Source of the DNA: Branchiostoma floridae | Lineage: Eukaryota > Chordata > Leptocardii > Amphioxiformes > Branchiostomatidae | DNA: 64,000 nt | Assembly: GCF_000003815.2 (NCBI RefSeq) | Contig: NC_049985.1 | Coordinates: 14,437,774-14,501,773, forward strand | Direction: 5' to 3' | In this document: in pieces, positions 55,152 to 64,000 of the stretch | Numbering within the stretch: the stretch's first letter is position 1 | How the letters are laid out: each line of letters opens with the position of its first letter | Translations under genes and position numbers: made by a program | Notes under the pieces: generated by a model | The model's database searches: none | Seen by the model: the letters and a program-made list of their open reading frames with translations, nothing else | What the model was told of the DNA's origin: nothing

Positions 55152-58100
55152 GTGCGTTATTCTTTGTTTTATTTATATTATGTATTTGGCATATATGCTT
55201 AAGTAAAGTTAGCTAACTTTTTTTTTACAAAAGTCACTGGCCAAAAAAGCTAAACCGAAGTCAGTCGTTATTATCAGCTAAAACGCGGCGGTGGCAAGTT
55301 CTGTCCGACAAACGCTGTTTTTGAGGAAGGTGTTCGAAATAGAACATAATCGAACAAGGGGCGGGGCTTCTGGATCGGTCCATTTCCTTTGCACATTATT
55401 TTGGACCTCCTAGGAGCCAAGAGTAGGAGCCAGGATAATAATTGTTTCGTATCATAACTTGGAAGACTGATATCATTTTTTCTTTAACACTGCCACTTTC
55501 TTCCCTCTGATGAGATTGAGTCATTTCTAACCTTTATGTGAACCGGTGGCTTGCATTAATTATTTCCTTGGTTACTGACATTTTCACCCTCCTTGCTATT
55601 GGAATGTAATTTAGGGAAAGCAGAATATTTTCCTTACTGCTACGGGTACCGCTACGGTGGTATGTACCAAAGTGCTGTACTTTCTCGTAGAAAAAATTAT
55701 AGGGGCAATAAAACATGATGACGTCATCCATATGACCCCCAAAATCAGATTAAGAATTCTTTACGGCTTCATTCTTTCTTCATTCAATAAGAAAACAATG
55801 GAAGGTCATAATGCCAATTTAGCCAGGTGAAATACCTTGAGTTTTCTGGAGGATGATGTGAAATTACCATTTTCTTCATTCCTGCCAGTTCTGAAATACT
55901 TGTCCTCTAGGGACAACTTGTTCTCTGGTTGGCTATCTCAAACCATTTTGGAATATCATTCACCCTAATAGCTACATGTACAGTATGGCCAAGGATTCAT
56001 ATTCACCACCCCAAAAAAAACTGTGGAAGACTTTAGCCATCAAATATATATATTTTATGTAAAGGCTGTGAAACACAATATTAATATTCAAACTTTACGA
56101 ATTTGAAGTCTGTGTAACTCTCAAGTCTGCACATGCACGAGAGGCCTTTATTGAAAGGCATTATCTCAGGCTAAGGATTTGCAGCATGCAGTTGACCCCT
56201 TTAATGTATAAAATTATATCAAAGTGAACAAGTAATAGTCTAAGCATGTTCCTGCCAAGCAGGGTTTGGAAAGAATGTAGGTTTTGAAGCAATTTTTTAT
56301 CAGGAAGGAGTGTAAAACATCTCATTGGCCCAAAACACTGCATTGGAATAGCTTTGATAATCAGAATGACCTGTTGAAAAAGTATGATGAACAGGTATTA
56401 TCTTCGCCATGCTTTGCAAGAAGGTTGTTTTTAGCTGCGCCATGGCGTGGTGGTTCTGTTTGTAGGTCAACAGTATATAACTCGAGAAACTACGGATGGA
56501 TCTTGATGCTGTTTGGTGGGTGTGTAGCGGTTATGAAAAGGGAGGTCAAATTCGAAAACGGTTTACCTGGCGTTTTTCTACGGATCTACAGCGGGCTTTG
56601 TATTTTTGTGTGATTGTTTGCGGACGACTCGAGAAGCTGTGAATTGATGTCCATGATATTATTTAGGTAGGTAGAAGTTGTAGAAAGAAAGGTCAAGTTC
56701 GAAAATGGTTTACCCGGCGTTTTCCTACAGTACTGCAGTGGGCTGTGTATCAAAATGTTTTTTGCCTGTGCAAAACATAGCTCGAGAAGCTGTGAGTTGA
56801 TCTTCATGATGTATGGTTGGCATCAGTTTTGGAAGCAAAGGTCAAGTTCGTAAATGGTTCACCTGGCGTTTCCCTACCGTACTGTAGTGGGCTGTGTATG
56901 TATGCGTGTTTGGTTGTGCACAACATAACTCGAGAAGCTATAGATGGTTGTGTATGCCATTGTATTTAGGGGATGGGTAGGGGTCGTGAGAAGGAAGGTC
57001 AAGGGCGATAACGGGCCTCCTATCGGTTAGCGACTGCACTGCAGCGGAGCCACAGTAACCACAGTACTGCACTGCCCTCAGTATCTTCTCGATTTATGTA
57101 TATATATGAACAATGATTCTAAAAATTGAAGATAAGCTAGTGCGATATGCTCAGTAAATTTTGAATAGATTTGTTGCAAATGTTCGGATACAATGTGTAT
57201 TACCTTCTGCAGAGAATATCTATTTCGACTACTAGTATGTACTATGTGCGTACATCAGTGTTGCAATTTCTTCTTATTGTCACATGCGTGCTGTACTATG
57301 AATACCACAATATGTATTAACAAGTTCACTATTCTCCAGTTCATCAAAAGCAAGGAAGATGGAGAACTTCTGATGACCGTCAAGGATTTCAAACCCAACG
57401 GTGGCACTCAAATTGTTGTCAAAAAACTTGACCCGGCAAACGATGGGTTCCAAAAATGGTTTTTTAAGAGACAGGTAACGACGTCATGCTAGGTCTAACT
57501 GTTTACGAAAACCCCATCTAGAATATGCTAGGTCTAACTGTTTACGAAAACCCCATCTAGAATATATGCATCTGCTGAGGGCTCACATCTGGACAAATGT
57601 GTCAACTTTACCCCCCCCCCCCCCGCCAAATGCAATGTTGATGCACGATGTTTCACAAGTGCGTGAATCAGTAAGCTGAAGTTATCCAGATGTCCAGATG
57701 TATGCACAGGTGGAGATTGATTACGTGTTCATTTTAATCCAATTAGCTGAGAGTTAACATTCTGGTTAAGTGGTACAAAGTACTCTATCCAGTCCCTCCA
57801 TCCTAGAGTTATTGCAGTTAAGTTTATAATTTGGACTCACGATATTAGATTGGTTTATGTAGCTACAATAATCACACTAGTACATTCATAACTGGTTAAA
57901 GCACACTCTCAGACAGAATTCCTTTCAGATACACTTCTGGTTCAATCATGTACGACTTCTCTATCTAATGTTATACCTGTTCTACTTGGCAATCTCAGGG
58001 CTCAGGATACGTATCCATAGAAGCTGAGAGTACTCCACCGCTAGCAATGAGTATTGATGAAAAACCAGCTACAAATGTGAAGTAAGTTTCATTCCATGAA

Positions 58101-58628
58101 CTTGAATCAATGATTGACTTAGAAGTTGGACTTGGAATAACAACTGCTTTTTTTGCAACATGCATGCTGTTAATGGTAGTGGATGCTTGTCTAAAATAAC
58201 ATTACATTGGGAGAAAAGTAACAGTAGTATCTTGGACCTGTTACTGAACATGGTATTCCTTAATCGCAAACATTTGAGGAACCATATGCATACACAAAAG
58301 TTTTACTGAGATAGATCACTGATCCTGAATAGACTTAAATCACAGGTATAGTGTGATAGTGTGATAAGTAGATAGGTAACAAAACATATTGTTTTGTTAT
58401 CCTAGGGTCATCAACAAACAGTGGACAGGAAGTGACTATCAGCTGTGGAAGATTGAGGAGCGAGGTGAAGGATATAGTATCATTTCCCCGAAGCTAAACA
58501 AAGGTGGTGAAACTTTTGTTATGACACTGGAAAATCAAAGTACCGTCCCTAACACCAATGTGGTTCTGGTTCAATTCCAAGCTGGTATTCCTACTAAAGC
58601 ACAACTGTGGAAAGCTGACACCAATTAA
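55143..58628 (+). CDS. Beta-trefoil (ricin-B-like) lectin gene, paralogue 2, complete model
   Basis: Predicted exons 55143-55151 (coding part), 57340-57474, 57999-58081 and 58406-58628 join to 450 bases, 149 residues and a stop. Splice sites: CATATAG before exon 1 coding part and GGTGCGT after; CTCCAG and CAGGTAACG; CTCAG and AAGTAAG; CCTAG. Intron phases are 0, 0 and 2, and the last exon phase matches paralogue 1. Three trefoil repeats are visible, each ending in a Q-x-W-like motif (FQKWFF, YQLWKI, AQLWKA). There is no signal peptide, so a cytosolic lectin or a non-classical secreted one is possible. The first exon is inferred from a start codon and matching phase only. A 4-copy minisatellite lies in intron 1. 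Confidence 0.7.
56404..57060. repeat. Minisatellite of ~145 bp units in lectin intron 1
   Basis: Four degenerate units, each with ACTCGAGAA, GGTCAAGTTCG and TTTACCTGGCGT, related to the array in 27424-28798. ATCTTCGCCATG at its left end resembles the left end of that element; no right end was found. Confidence 0.7.
57340..57474 (+). CDS. Lectin gene 2, trefoil repeat 1 exon
   Basis: 45 codons, FIKSKEDGELLMTV to FQKWFFKRQ. Phase 0 on both sides. Confidence 0.75.
57486..57563. repeat. Perfect 39 bp tandem duplication
   Basis: Two identical 39-base copies directly after the donor of the 57340 exon. A run of 14-15 C follows at about 57610. Confidence 0.9.
57999..58081 (+). CDS. Lectin gene 2, trefoil repeat 2 exon
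   Basis: 83 bases, GSGYVSIEAESTPPLAMSID and on to ATNVK split by a phase 2 intron; donor GTAAGT. Confidence 0.72.
58406..58628 (+). CDS. Lectin gene 2, last coding exon
   Basis: YQLWKI ends repeat 2; repeat 3 runs YSIISPKLNKGGETFVMTL to AQLWKADTN and TAA. It is the direct counterpart of 177-390. Confidence 0.82.
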
Positions 58629-59894
58629 TTCCATTGGGTTGGCACAGTATAGGATGCTGGAGTTTAATATTTTCCACATTCAATGTAGTCTTACATGTTG
58701 ATGTTTTGATGTCTATCAGATATCTTCTATCGGAGCTTCTGAATGCAGTGCTTCTTCTCGCCGTTATGTGTGTAGACGATTTAGGTGGCGATTGGGGATT
58801 GTGTTCTGGCCGTTAAAGCCCTAATTGCAACTAAACTCACATTGGTTACATATAGCAGTGATAAGTAGCACTCCAGTCAGAAGCTCTGGGGAAGGTGTCT
58901 GACAGATACTGAAACGTCAGCAGGAAAAGCTACACTGGTTGTGAAAAGAAAACTCCAATACCTATGAAAATTCATGTAAAACACTTAACATGCACTTCAT
59001 GTCATGATTTAATCAACAATCATAATAGTGCATGTTTTGTGTCCTCATCCATATCCAATGTCAGTGATATAGCTGGGGGGTGAACATTACTTCTTTTATA
59101 GACACAACTACATACTATACATAGGGTCTAAACAATAGCTTCTTGGAAAGAATTTAAATGTGAAACGACTGAAGTGGTTGCCCCTCTTGTAGAAGATTAT
59201 GATGAAATGATGACATTATGTATGGGTCATCTATGTTCTGTTCTGTCACCATTGTCACGAGTCAGTTGAAATACCATATGATTTTCATATAACATAGACA
59301 TGTAATACGTCTTCATCTGAATATGATTGCATGGAAAAGTTAAAGATCAATGACACATTGCAACACCAACCTTTTACCATTTTCATTACTTAATGCAGCC
59401 CCAAATCCAAAATATACATTTATGAGCTAAAATAGCCCGAAGTCCCAAAATGAAATGATGGCGCCAATTCAAAATTGGGAATGAAGACTTAGGTATACAT
59501 GTAAATGTACTGAAAAGTTCTGACTTGATACAACACAAACACACAAAAAAAGAAATCTTGAGTTGCCTTCTTTGCGTTGGACCATGTTAAAACATATCAA
59601 TTATTACCGTATTAGCACAGACGATTCTTCATTCTACAGTGAGTTCTTTAAAGTCCTTTTTGAGATACTTGAGGTTTCTTGAGGTGACACACCAGCCTTT
59701 GTACTAAAGGACTCTTACAAAGGCTGTTCAGACTGAAGTTATGGGGTTACAAGGTAGTACATAATCCTTTGGACCTATTTACCACGATTCCCTTTCCTTT
59801 ATCATGATATTGTTTGAGGTGTTTACAAATTCCATTTTCGTACATGTAACCCCTGACTTCAGTCACAGTGTTTTTTTTTCATTTTACCATTACT
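58629..59894. other. 3' flank of lectin gene 2
   Basis: No gene is seen. Partly paralogous to 391-930, with extra sequence of about 0.7 kb near 59110-59880. Confidence 0.4.
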
Positions 59895-60625
59895 TATTTA
59901 GAAACAGGCACACAATGTCCCTCTAGAGACAGATAACAAGTTGGCAACATCCAGAGTGTGAATAGTCCTGAATTTTGGGAAGATAGTAAGTCTACAGGGA
60001 TGTGAATCTTGTCATAGGGGTAGACGCTGTGCCAACATATCTTATTGCTTTTTATTACCATTTATCTAGATACAAGCACACAATGTCCTTCTGATGACAG
60101 ATATCATACCAAGTTTACTTGGTGAAAAGTGAGAAACATTCAGATTGTGAGTTTTCCTGAAATTGAGGAATGCATAAGGTCTTATAAGAAATTGAATTTG
60201 ATTCGGTCATAGAAGTAGACGCTGTGCTGATAGAGTATGCATAGTTTTATTGTTTTTATTACTACTTATTTAGATACAGGCACACAATGTCCTTCTGATA
60301 GCATATGTCATACCAAGTTTACCTGGTGAAAAATGAGAAACCATCAGATTGTGAATTTTTATGAAATTATGTAACACCACAAGTCCAATGGAATGGTGAC
60401 TTTGTTTTAGAAGTAGACGCTGTGCTAATAGATACTTAATTGCTTTTTTTATAATCATTTATTGGTAAGCAGGTACACAATGTCCTTCTGATGACAAATC
60501 ATACTAAGTTTACTTGGTGAAAAGTGATCAACATTCAGATTATGAGTTTTCCTATATGTTTGAAGGCGTTAAGCCTTAAGAAATTGTGGTTCTGTCATAG
60601 AAGTAGACGCTGTGCCAATAGTTTT
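59895..60625. repeat. Four tandem copies of the ~195 bp structured repeat (copy 2)
   Basis: GTAGACGC at 60020, 60215, 60413 and 60603. Same order and divergence pattern as 930-1665, including the ACCAAG..CTTGGT hairpin and the AAGGCGTTAAGCCTT hairpin of the last unit. Confidence 0.8.
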
Positions 60626-60648
60626 TGTTTTTCATTGCCAGTGTTTTC

Positions 60649-60765
60649 GATACAAGCACCTCATGTTGAGACCGATGCTACATCCATATTAGCAAACAGG
60701 CTGTTAGTCAACTGCAGCAGTCTAAAAACATGTGTAAAACTATCTACACATAGAGGTGCTGTATC
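60649..60765. repeat. Long imperfect hairpin (copy 2)
   Basis: Same 18-base outer arms as 1686-1802. The inner stem is weaker. Confidence 0.7.
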
Positions 60766-61624
60766 TATATCATTGACACCTTTTTTTATAGGAAACGATA
60801 AGTAAAATTTAGACCCCAGTCTATACAGTTGGAAGTCTAACACTGCAAAGTAAGAACCGCTTTGTTCCATCTAAAGCCAAAGGAAAGCATATACTCTGGT
60901 CTCAGAGTTTGCACTTATATGGAAGATCCGTGAAACTTGTGTGAATGTAGTTTTTAAGATAAGAAACTGCATTGCTTTCCTTTGTCACAGGTATGACTTT
61001 CATCTGTACATCAATAATGACGTCAGCAGATTTTAATGTCATGTTATCCTAAGATGAATGGTTGATGGGAATGTTAAAGAACTTGTAACATGTTAAGAAC
61101 TTGAGACCCAAAATGTATAATAACGAATAAGAAGACAAAGAGTTACCATTATCTTATGGTCTTTTATAGGCTTGAACAAGATATGAACTGACTGGGGAAA
61201 GCGCATTGTAGCTAAAGAATTATCATGGCAAGGAAAACAGCTGCAAAAAGTGCCTTGTGTTACATCTAGTTTGTTACAGTCCCCCAGAAAAAAACAATAC
61301 AATCTATTGTTAATATCAAGTCTTTTAACACACGTACAGTTACCAACACTATTGTATCTGCTGTCTGACATTGAGACTGGCATGTTAAGGAAGTTGAAGA
61401 TTTTGTACTTCTGGCTTTTTTATTAATCAAAATAAAGCTTAACTGCTTGCAGTTTGCGATTCTGTGATTTTGTCCTTGTTTGTCAGTGTGATGGAATGGT
61501 TGTATGGGATGTGTTAGTATGAGACACATAAACATACATCAAGCACACATTGTTTCTGGCTTATTATACAAAGTAAAATGTAACAAAAACATTTAAAAAA
61601 GCAAAATAAGCAAAACGTGCCATC
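60766..61624. other. Paralogous non-coding flank, copy 2
   Basis: Aligns with about 1803-2755. No gene is seen. Confidence 0.5.
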
Positions 61625-61629
61625 AAGGT

Positions 61630-61671
<42 letters not shown>
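61625..61671. repeat. (TG)n microsatellite
   Basis: Counterpart of 2759-2814, shorter. Confidence 0.95.
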
Positions 61672-61672
<1 letters not shown>

Positions 61673-61749
61673 CGTGTGTTTTAGTATGAGGCATAGAAAT
61701 ACGTCTGTTCCAATGGAAATTGGATATTGTAATATTAAATCTCCCTATA

Positions 61750-62142
61750 CACCTTTCTCACGCGGCGGCCATGATGGATTAAAGACGAGGTCAATGAGGC
61801 AAACAGACAAAACTTATTTCTAAAATCAGCTCCCATTTAGTTTTTTCCCCAGACCACACAATTTTTTACAATACAAGATCAAATAATAAATATTATAACT
61901 AGTGTTATGCAGCGAAATATGTAGCAATTTAGACTCGAGTACTGATCCCATAAGTCCCTTAAGAGATGCAAAATAAAAGCATAATAATGCAAATATTTGA
62001 CGGACATGCAGCCATTCTCTTATTGGTCAATTTTCTAATTTCCATGCTATCATTGGTTGAACTATTAATTATGATGGACAGTCTTTTGTTTGCCTCATTG
62101 AACTCGTTTTAGATCTATCATGGCCGCCGCGTGAGAAAGGTG
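61750..62142. mobile_element. MITE with long inverted ends
   Basis: Ends CACCTTTCTCACGCGGCGGC and GCCGCCGCGTGAGAAAGGTG match over 30 bp with one difference; similarity extends to about 60 bp (TCAATGAGGCAAAC inside). 393 bp, no coding. The target duplication is not clear. Confidence 0.85.
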
Positions 62143-62668
62143 ACCAATCAATATTGATGAGATTGATATAATTCACCGCGATATAATTGACTATCAAACT
62201 AGCGAGTGAGTATTCTAATAATAGAATACATCCTATCAATAATTCTTGGTCAGTTTAAGAATGGTTTTGATCAAAAACAAAGTATGCCTGATTATACGGG
62301 AATGGGCTATATGATGATGACGTCAACGTACAAGAATGGTTCCCTCGTTACAGATGGTGACCGTCATATTTAGACCTAGTTGGTTCTTATAACAAACTTT
62401 CTGAATTATTCAATGGTTGAAAGAAACATTCATGCTTGTGATAACAGTATATATAATCCATGGTGTAGTATCAGTACTTCAATTGCAATAACCGTTTTAC
62501 AATCAAAATTTGTAGCTGCCCACCTGAATGTAAAACGTAGGTAAAGGTAGTCATATTGCCTTTTTAAGGCTGTAAAGGGCAGCTGTTTGTTATCCACACC
62601 AGAACAAAGATTCACCAAATAATATACTGTGATGAATTTGCTACAAGCTGTCACTTCTGGTGTTTTAC
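62143..62668. other. No gene recognised
   Basis: AT-rich sequence without supported features. Confidence 0.3.
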
Positions 62669-62862
62669 TAGCATCTACCAGGCTCCGTGGATCGGTGGTC
62701 TAATTGTAGAAATTGGACAAATATAAAGGTAATAGAACGCCCCAAATTTGTGGACCGGAGAGTGTTTAAATACTGGCCGGCCGACTCCCTTAGCGTACTA
62801 TTGACTCTATTTGTCAAATTTCAACAATTAGACCACCGATCCACGGAGCCTGGTAGAGGCTA
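62669..62862. mobile_element. MITE, second copy of the 4670 family
   Basis: Ends TAGCATCTACCAGGC and GCCTGGTAGAGGCTA. Flanks GTGTTTTAC (62660-62668) and GTGTTTGAG (62863-62871) look like a decayed 9 bp duplication. Shorter in the middle than 4670-4889. Confidence 0.88.
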
Positions 62863-63276
62863 GTGTTTGAGTGTCAAGAACAATAAGGTGGGAATTTTCA
62901 AAAAGACTTGTATGGGTAATACTTAGTCTATTAAAATATTCCGAAAGTCTCTGGCCAGAACTTCTAAGTGTTTGCTCGTGATTTATTGAATCTACGAATA
63001 CACTATCTTATGTTTTAATCCACACATATAGATCAAGTTCCTAAGACCAAATATTTGCGGAAGGAGCACGCAACTGTAGTACCTAGTGATGAACGCCACC
63101 TATCTGTATGTGAGAGAATTGTACCGAAATATTTGGACAGTTTTTAACTATTATGCAGTAAGTGTGTTTATGGTCTCAAAAAGCAATTCCACTGTAACAT
63201 TGGAAATATGCACCTTTTATAGCTGTCTAGCCGGTAAATAACAAATTTTCTTGAGATGTATTTCTGTGTTTTTTAG

Positions 63277-63351
63277 GCAACGAAAATGTCCCGACCGATC
63301 AAACGACAGTTTTGGACATCTACAACTGTAATTATTCACTATCTGCAAGAG
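63277..63351 (+). CDS. Possible first coding exon of a further gene
   Basis: Acceptor GTGTTTTTTAG, leader, ATG at 63286 and 22 open codons to the donor GTAATT in phase 0. This resembles the start-exon layout of lectin gene 2 (short leader, ATG, phase 0 donor), so a third tandem paralogue is conceivable. The encoded residues are not similar enough to decide. Confidence 0.2.
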
Positions 63352-63364
63352 GTAATTTTTTTTT

Positions 63365-63722
63365 TACCAATGGGTGATTCTGAACCTCTCTTTAGGGACA
63401 ACACACCCGCTAACCCATTATTTTTCCAATAGATATTCCTTGAACCTCTCTTTGGTATAATAAAGGGATAACACCCCCGCTAAACCATTATTTTACCAAT
63501 AGGTAGTTCTTGAACCTCTCTTTAGTATAATAAAGGTAAAACACCTCTTTAGTATAATAAAGAGATAACACTCCCGCTATCCCATTCTTTTACCAATAGG
63601 TAGTTCTTGAACCTCTCTTTGGTATAATAAAGGGATAACACCCCCGCTAAACCATTATTTTACCAATAGGTATTTCTTGTACCTCTCTTTAGTATAATAA
63701 AGGGATAACACCCCCGCTATCA
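63365..63722. repeat. ~73 bp minisatellite, about 4.5 units
   Basis: Units share GAACCTCTCTTTAGTATAAT, AAAGGGATAACACCCCCGCT and TTTTACCAATAGGTA. Each has a small stem TCTCTTT/AAAGGGA. Confidence 0.9.
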
Positions 63723-63724
63723 AG

Positions 63725-63870
63725 TCTGGCTACCAAAGTCGCTAAACCCACCGAAAGCAATTTATATCACTCGGAAGGAACAAAATGCTCTCAAGGATTT
63801 GGCCACTTATGAAGACAGTGATTCTACCTGCTGACAAGGAGTGTCCCAATTTTCGATCACGAAATTCACG
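63725..63870 (+). pseudogene. Penelope-like RT remnant
   Basis: In two frames the plus strand codes VAKPTESNLY and then ITRKEQNALKDLATYED, followed after a shift by VILPADKE. This matches the N-terminal RT signature of Penelope-like elements (ESNL..EE..AL..L....VILPADKG). Only this short piece is visible. Confidence 0.5.
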
Positions 63871-63904
63871 AAGTCAAATGGTTTATTTGAAAGGTTCCCT
63901 TTAT

Positions 63905-63950
63905 AATAGGAAGTTTATTTGCAAGTTCTTGCCCGAGGGCTAATTGCAAC
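63905..63950 (-). mobile_element. LINE-type 3' tail at the window edge
   Basis: On the minus strand GCAATTAGCCCTCGGGCAAG and then TTGCAAATAAACTTCC, analogous to the terminal GCCCCAATGGGGC..GCAATAAACTTC of LINE-1. Confidence 0.45.
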
Positions 63951-64000
63951 ATGAAACATACAGAAAATATAATAAACATGTATAAAATGAAATACTTTGG

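Noticed and set aside
63365-63722. CRISPR-like array
   Set aside because: Units are head-to-tail without unique spacers, in clearly eukaryotic DNA.

Overview
This window looks like repeat-rich nuclear DNA from an invertebrate metazoan. The evidence is split genes with GT..AG introns, LINE, Ty3/gypsy and Penelope-type retroelements, several families of short inverted-repeat DNA transposons, (TG)n microsatellites and a 153-base assembly gap. A cephalochordate (amphioxus) is my best guess from the overall style, but no single feature proves it. No search could be run, so family names rest on motifs read by eye.

Host genes are few. A small beta-trefoil (ricin-B-like) lectin gene lies at 55.1-58.6 kb on the plus strand (149 aa, four coding exons). 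The last exon of a tandem paralogue is at 177-390. The flanks of the two copies (about 0.2-2.9 kb and 58.4-61.7 kb) are paralogous and carry the same four-copy ~195 bp tandem repeat, the same long hairpin and the same (TG)n tract. A single FG-nucleoporin-like exon lies at 12.24-12.43 kb on the minus strand. A few other exon-like pieces are weakly supported.

From 5 to 12 kb there is a nearly full-length but broken Ty3/gypsy element on the minus strand, in the order gag, protease, RT, RNase H, OTU-like cysteine protease, integrase. It has an intact-looking -1 frameshift signal at the gag/pol overlap. A second, degraded RT piece of the same family follows the assembly gap at 14.9 kb and is cut off by a 306 bp fold-back element.

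From about 15.5 to 51 kb the DNA is a mosaic of segmental duplications. Block P occurs three times (15.5, 30.6, 40.6 kb), block Q three times (17.4, 20.0, 42.1 kb), and a 1.1-1.25 kb complex repeat with palindromes many times (22-25, 34-37, 44-46, 47.6-51 kb). Three copies of one CR1/L2-like LINE (25.1-30.0, 37.0-40.6, 46.1-47.25 kb, minus strand) were copied with these blocks, and pieces of at least two other LINE families are present. Filled and empty insertion sites in sister blocks give the order of several insertions.

From 51 to 54 kb there is GC-rich DNA with a ~650 bp tandem repeat. The lectin gene follows, then two inverted-repeat elements, a ~73 bp minisatellite and a Penelope-like RT remnant at the right edge. 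Most frame breaks in the elements sit at homopolymer runs, so some may be assembly errors.
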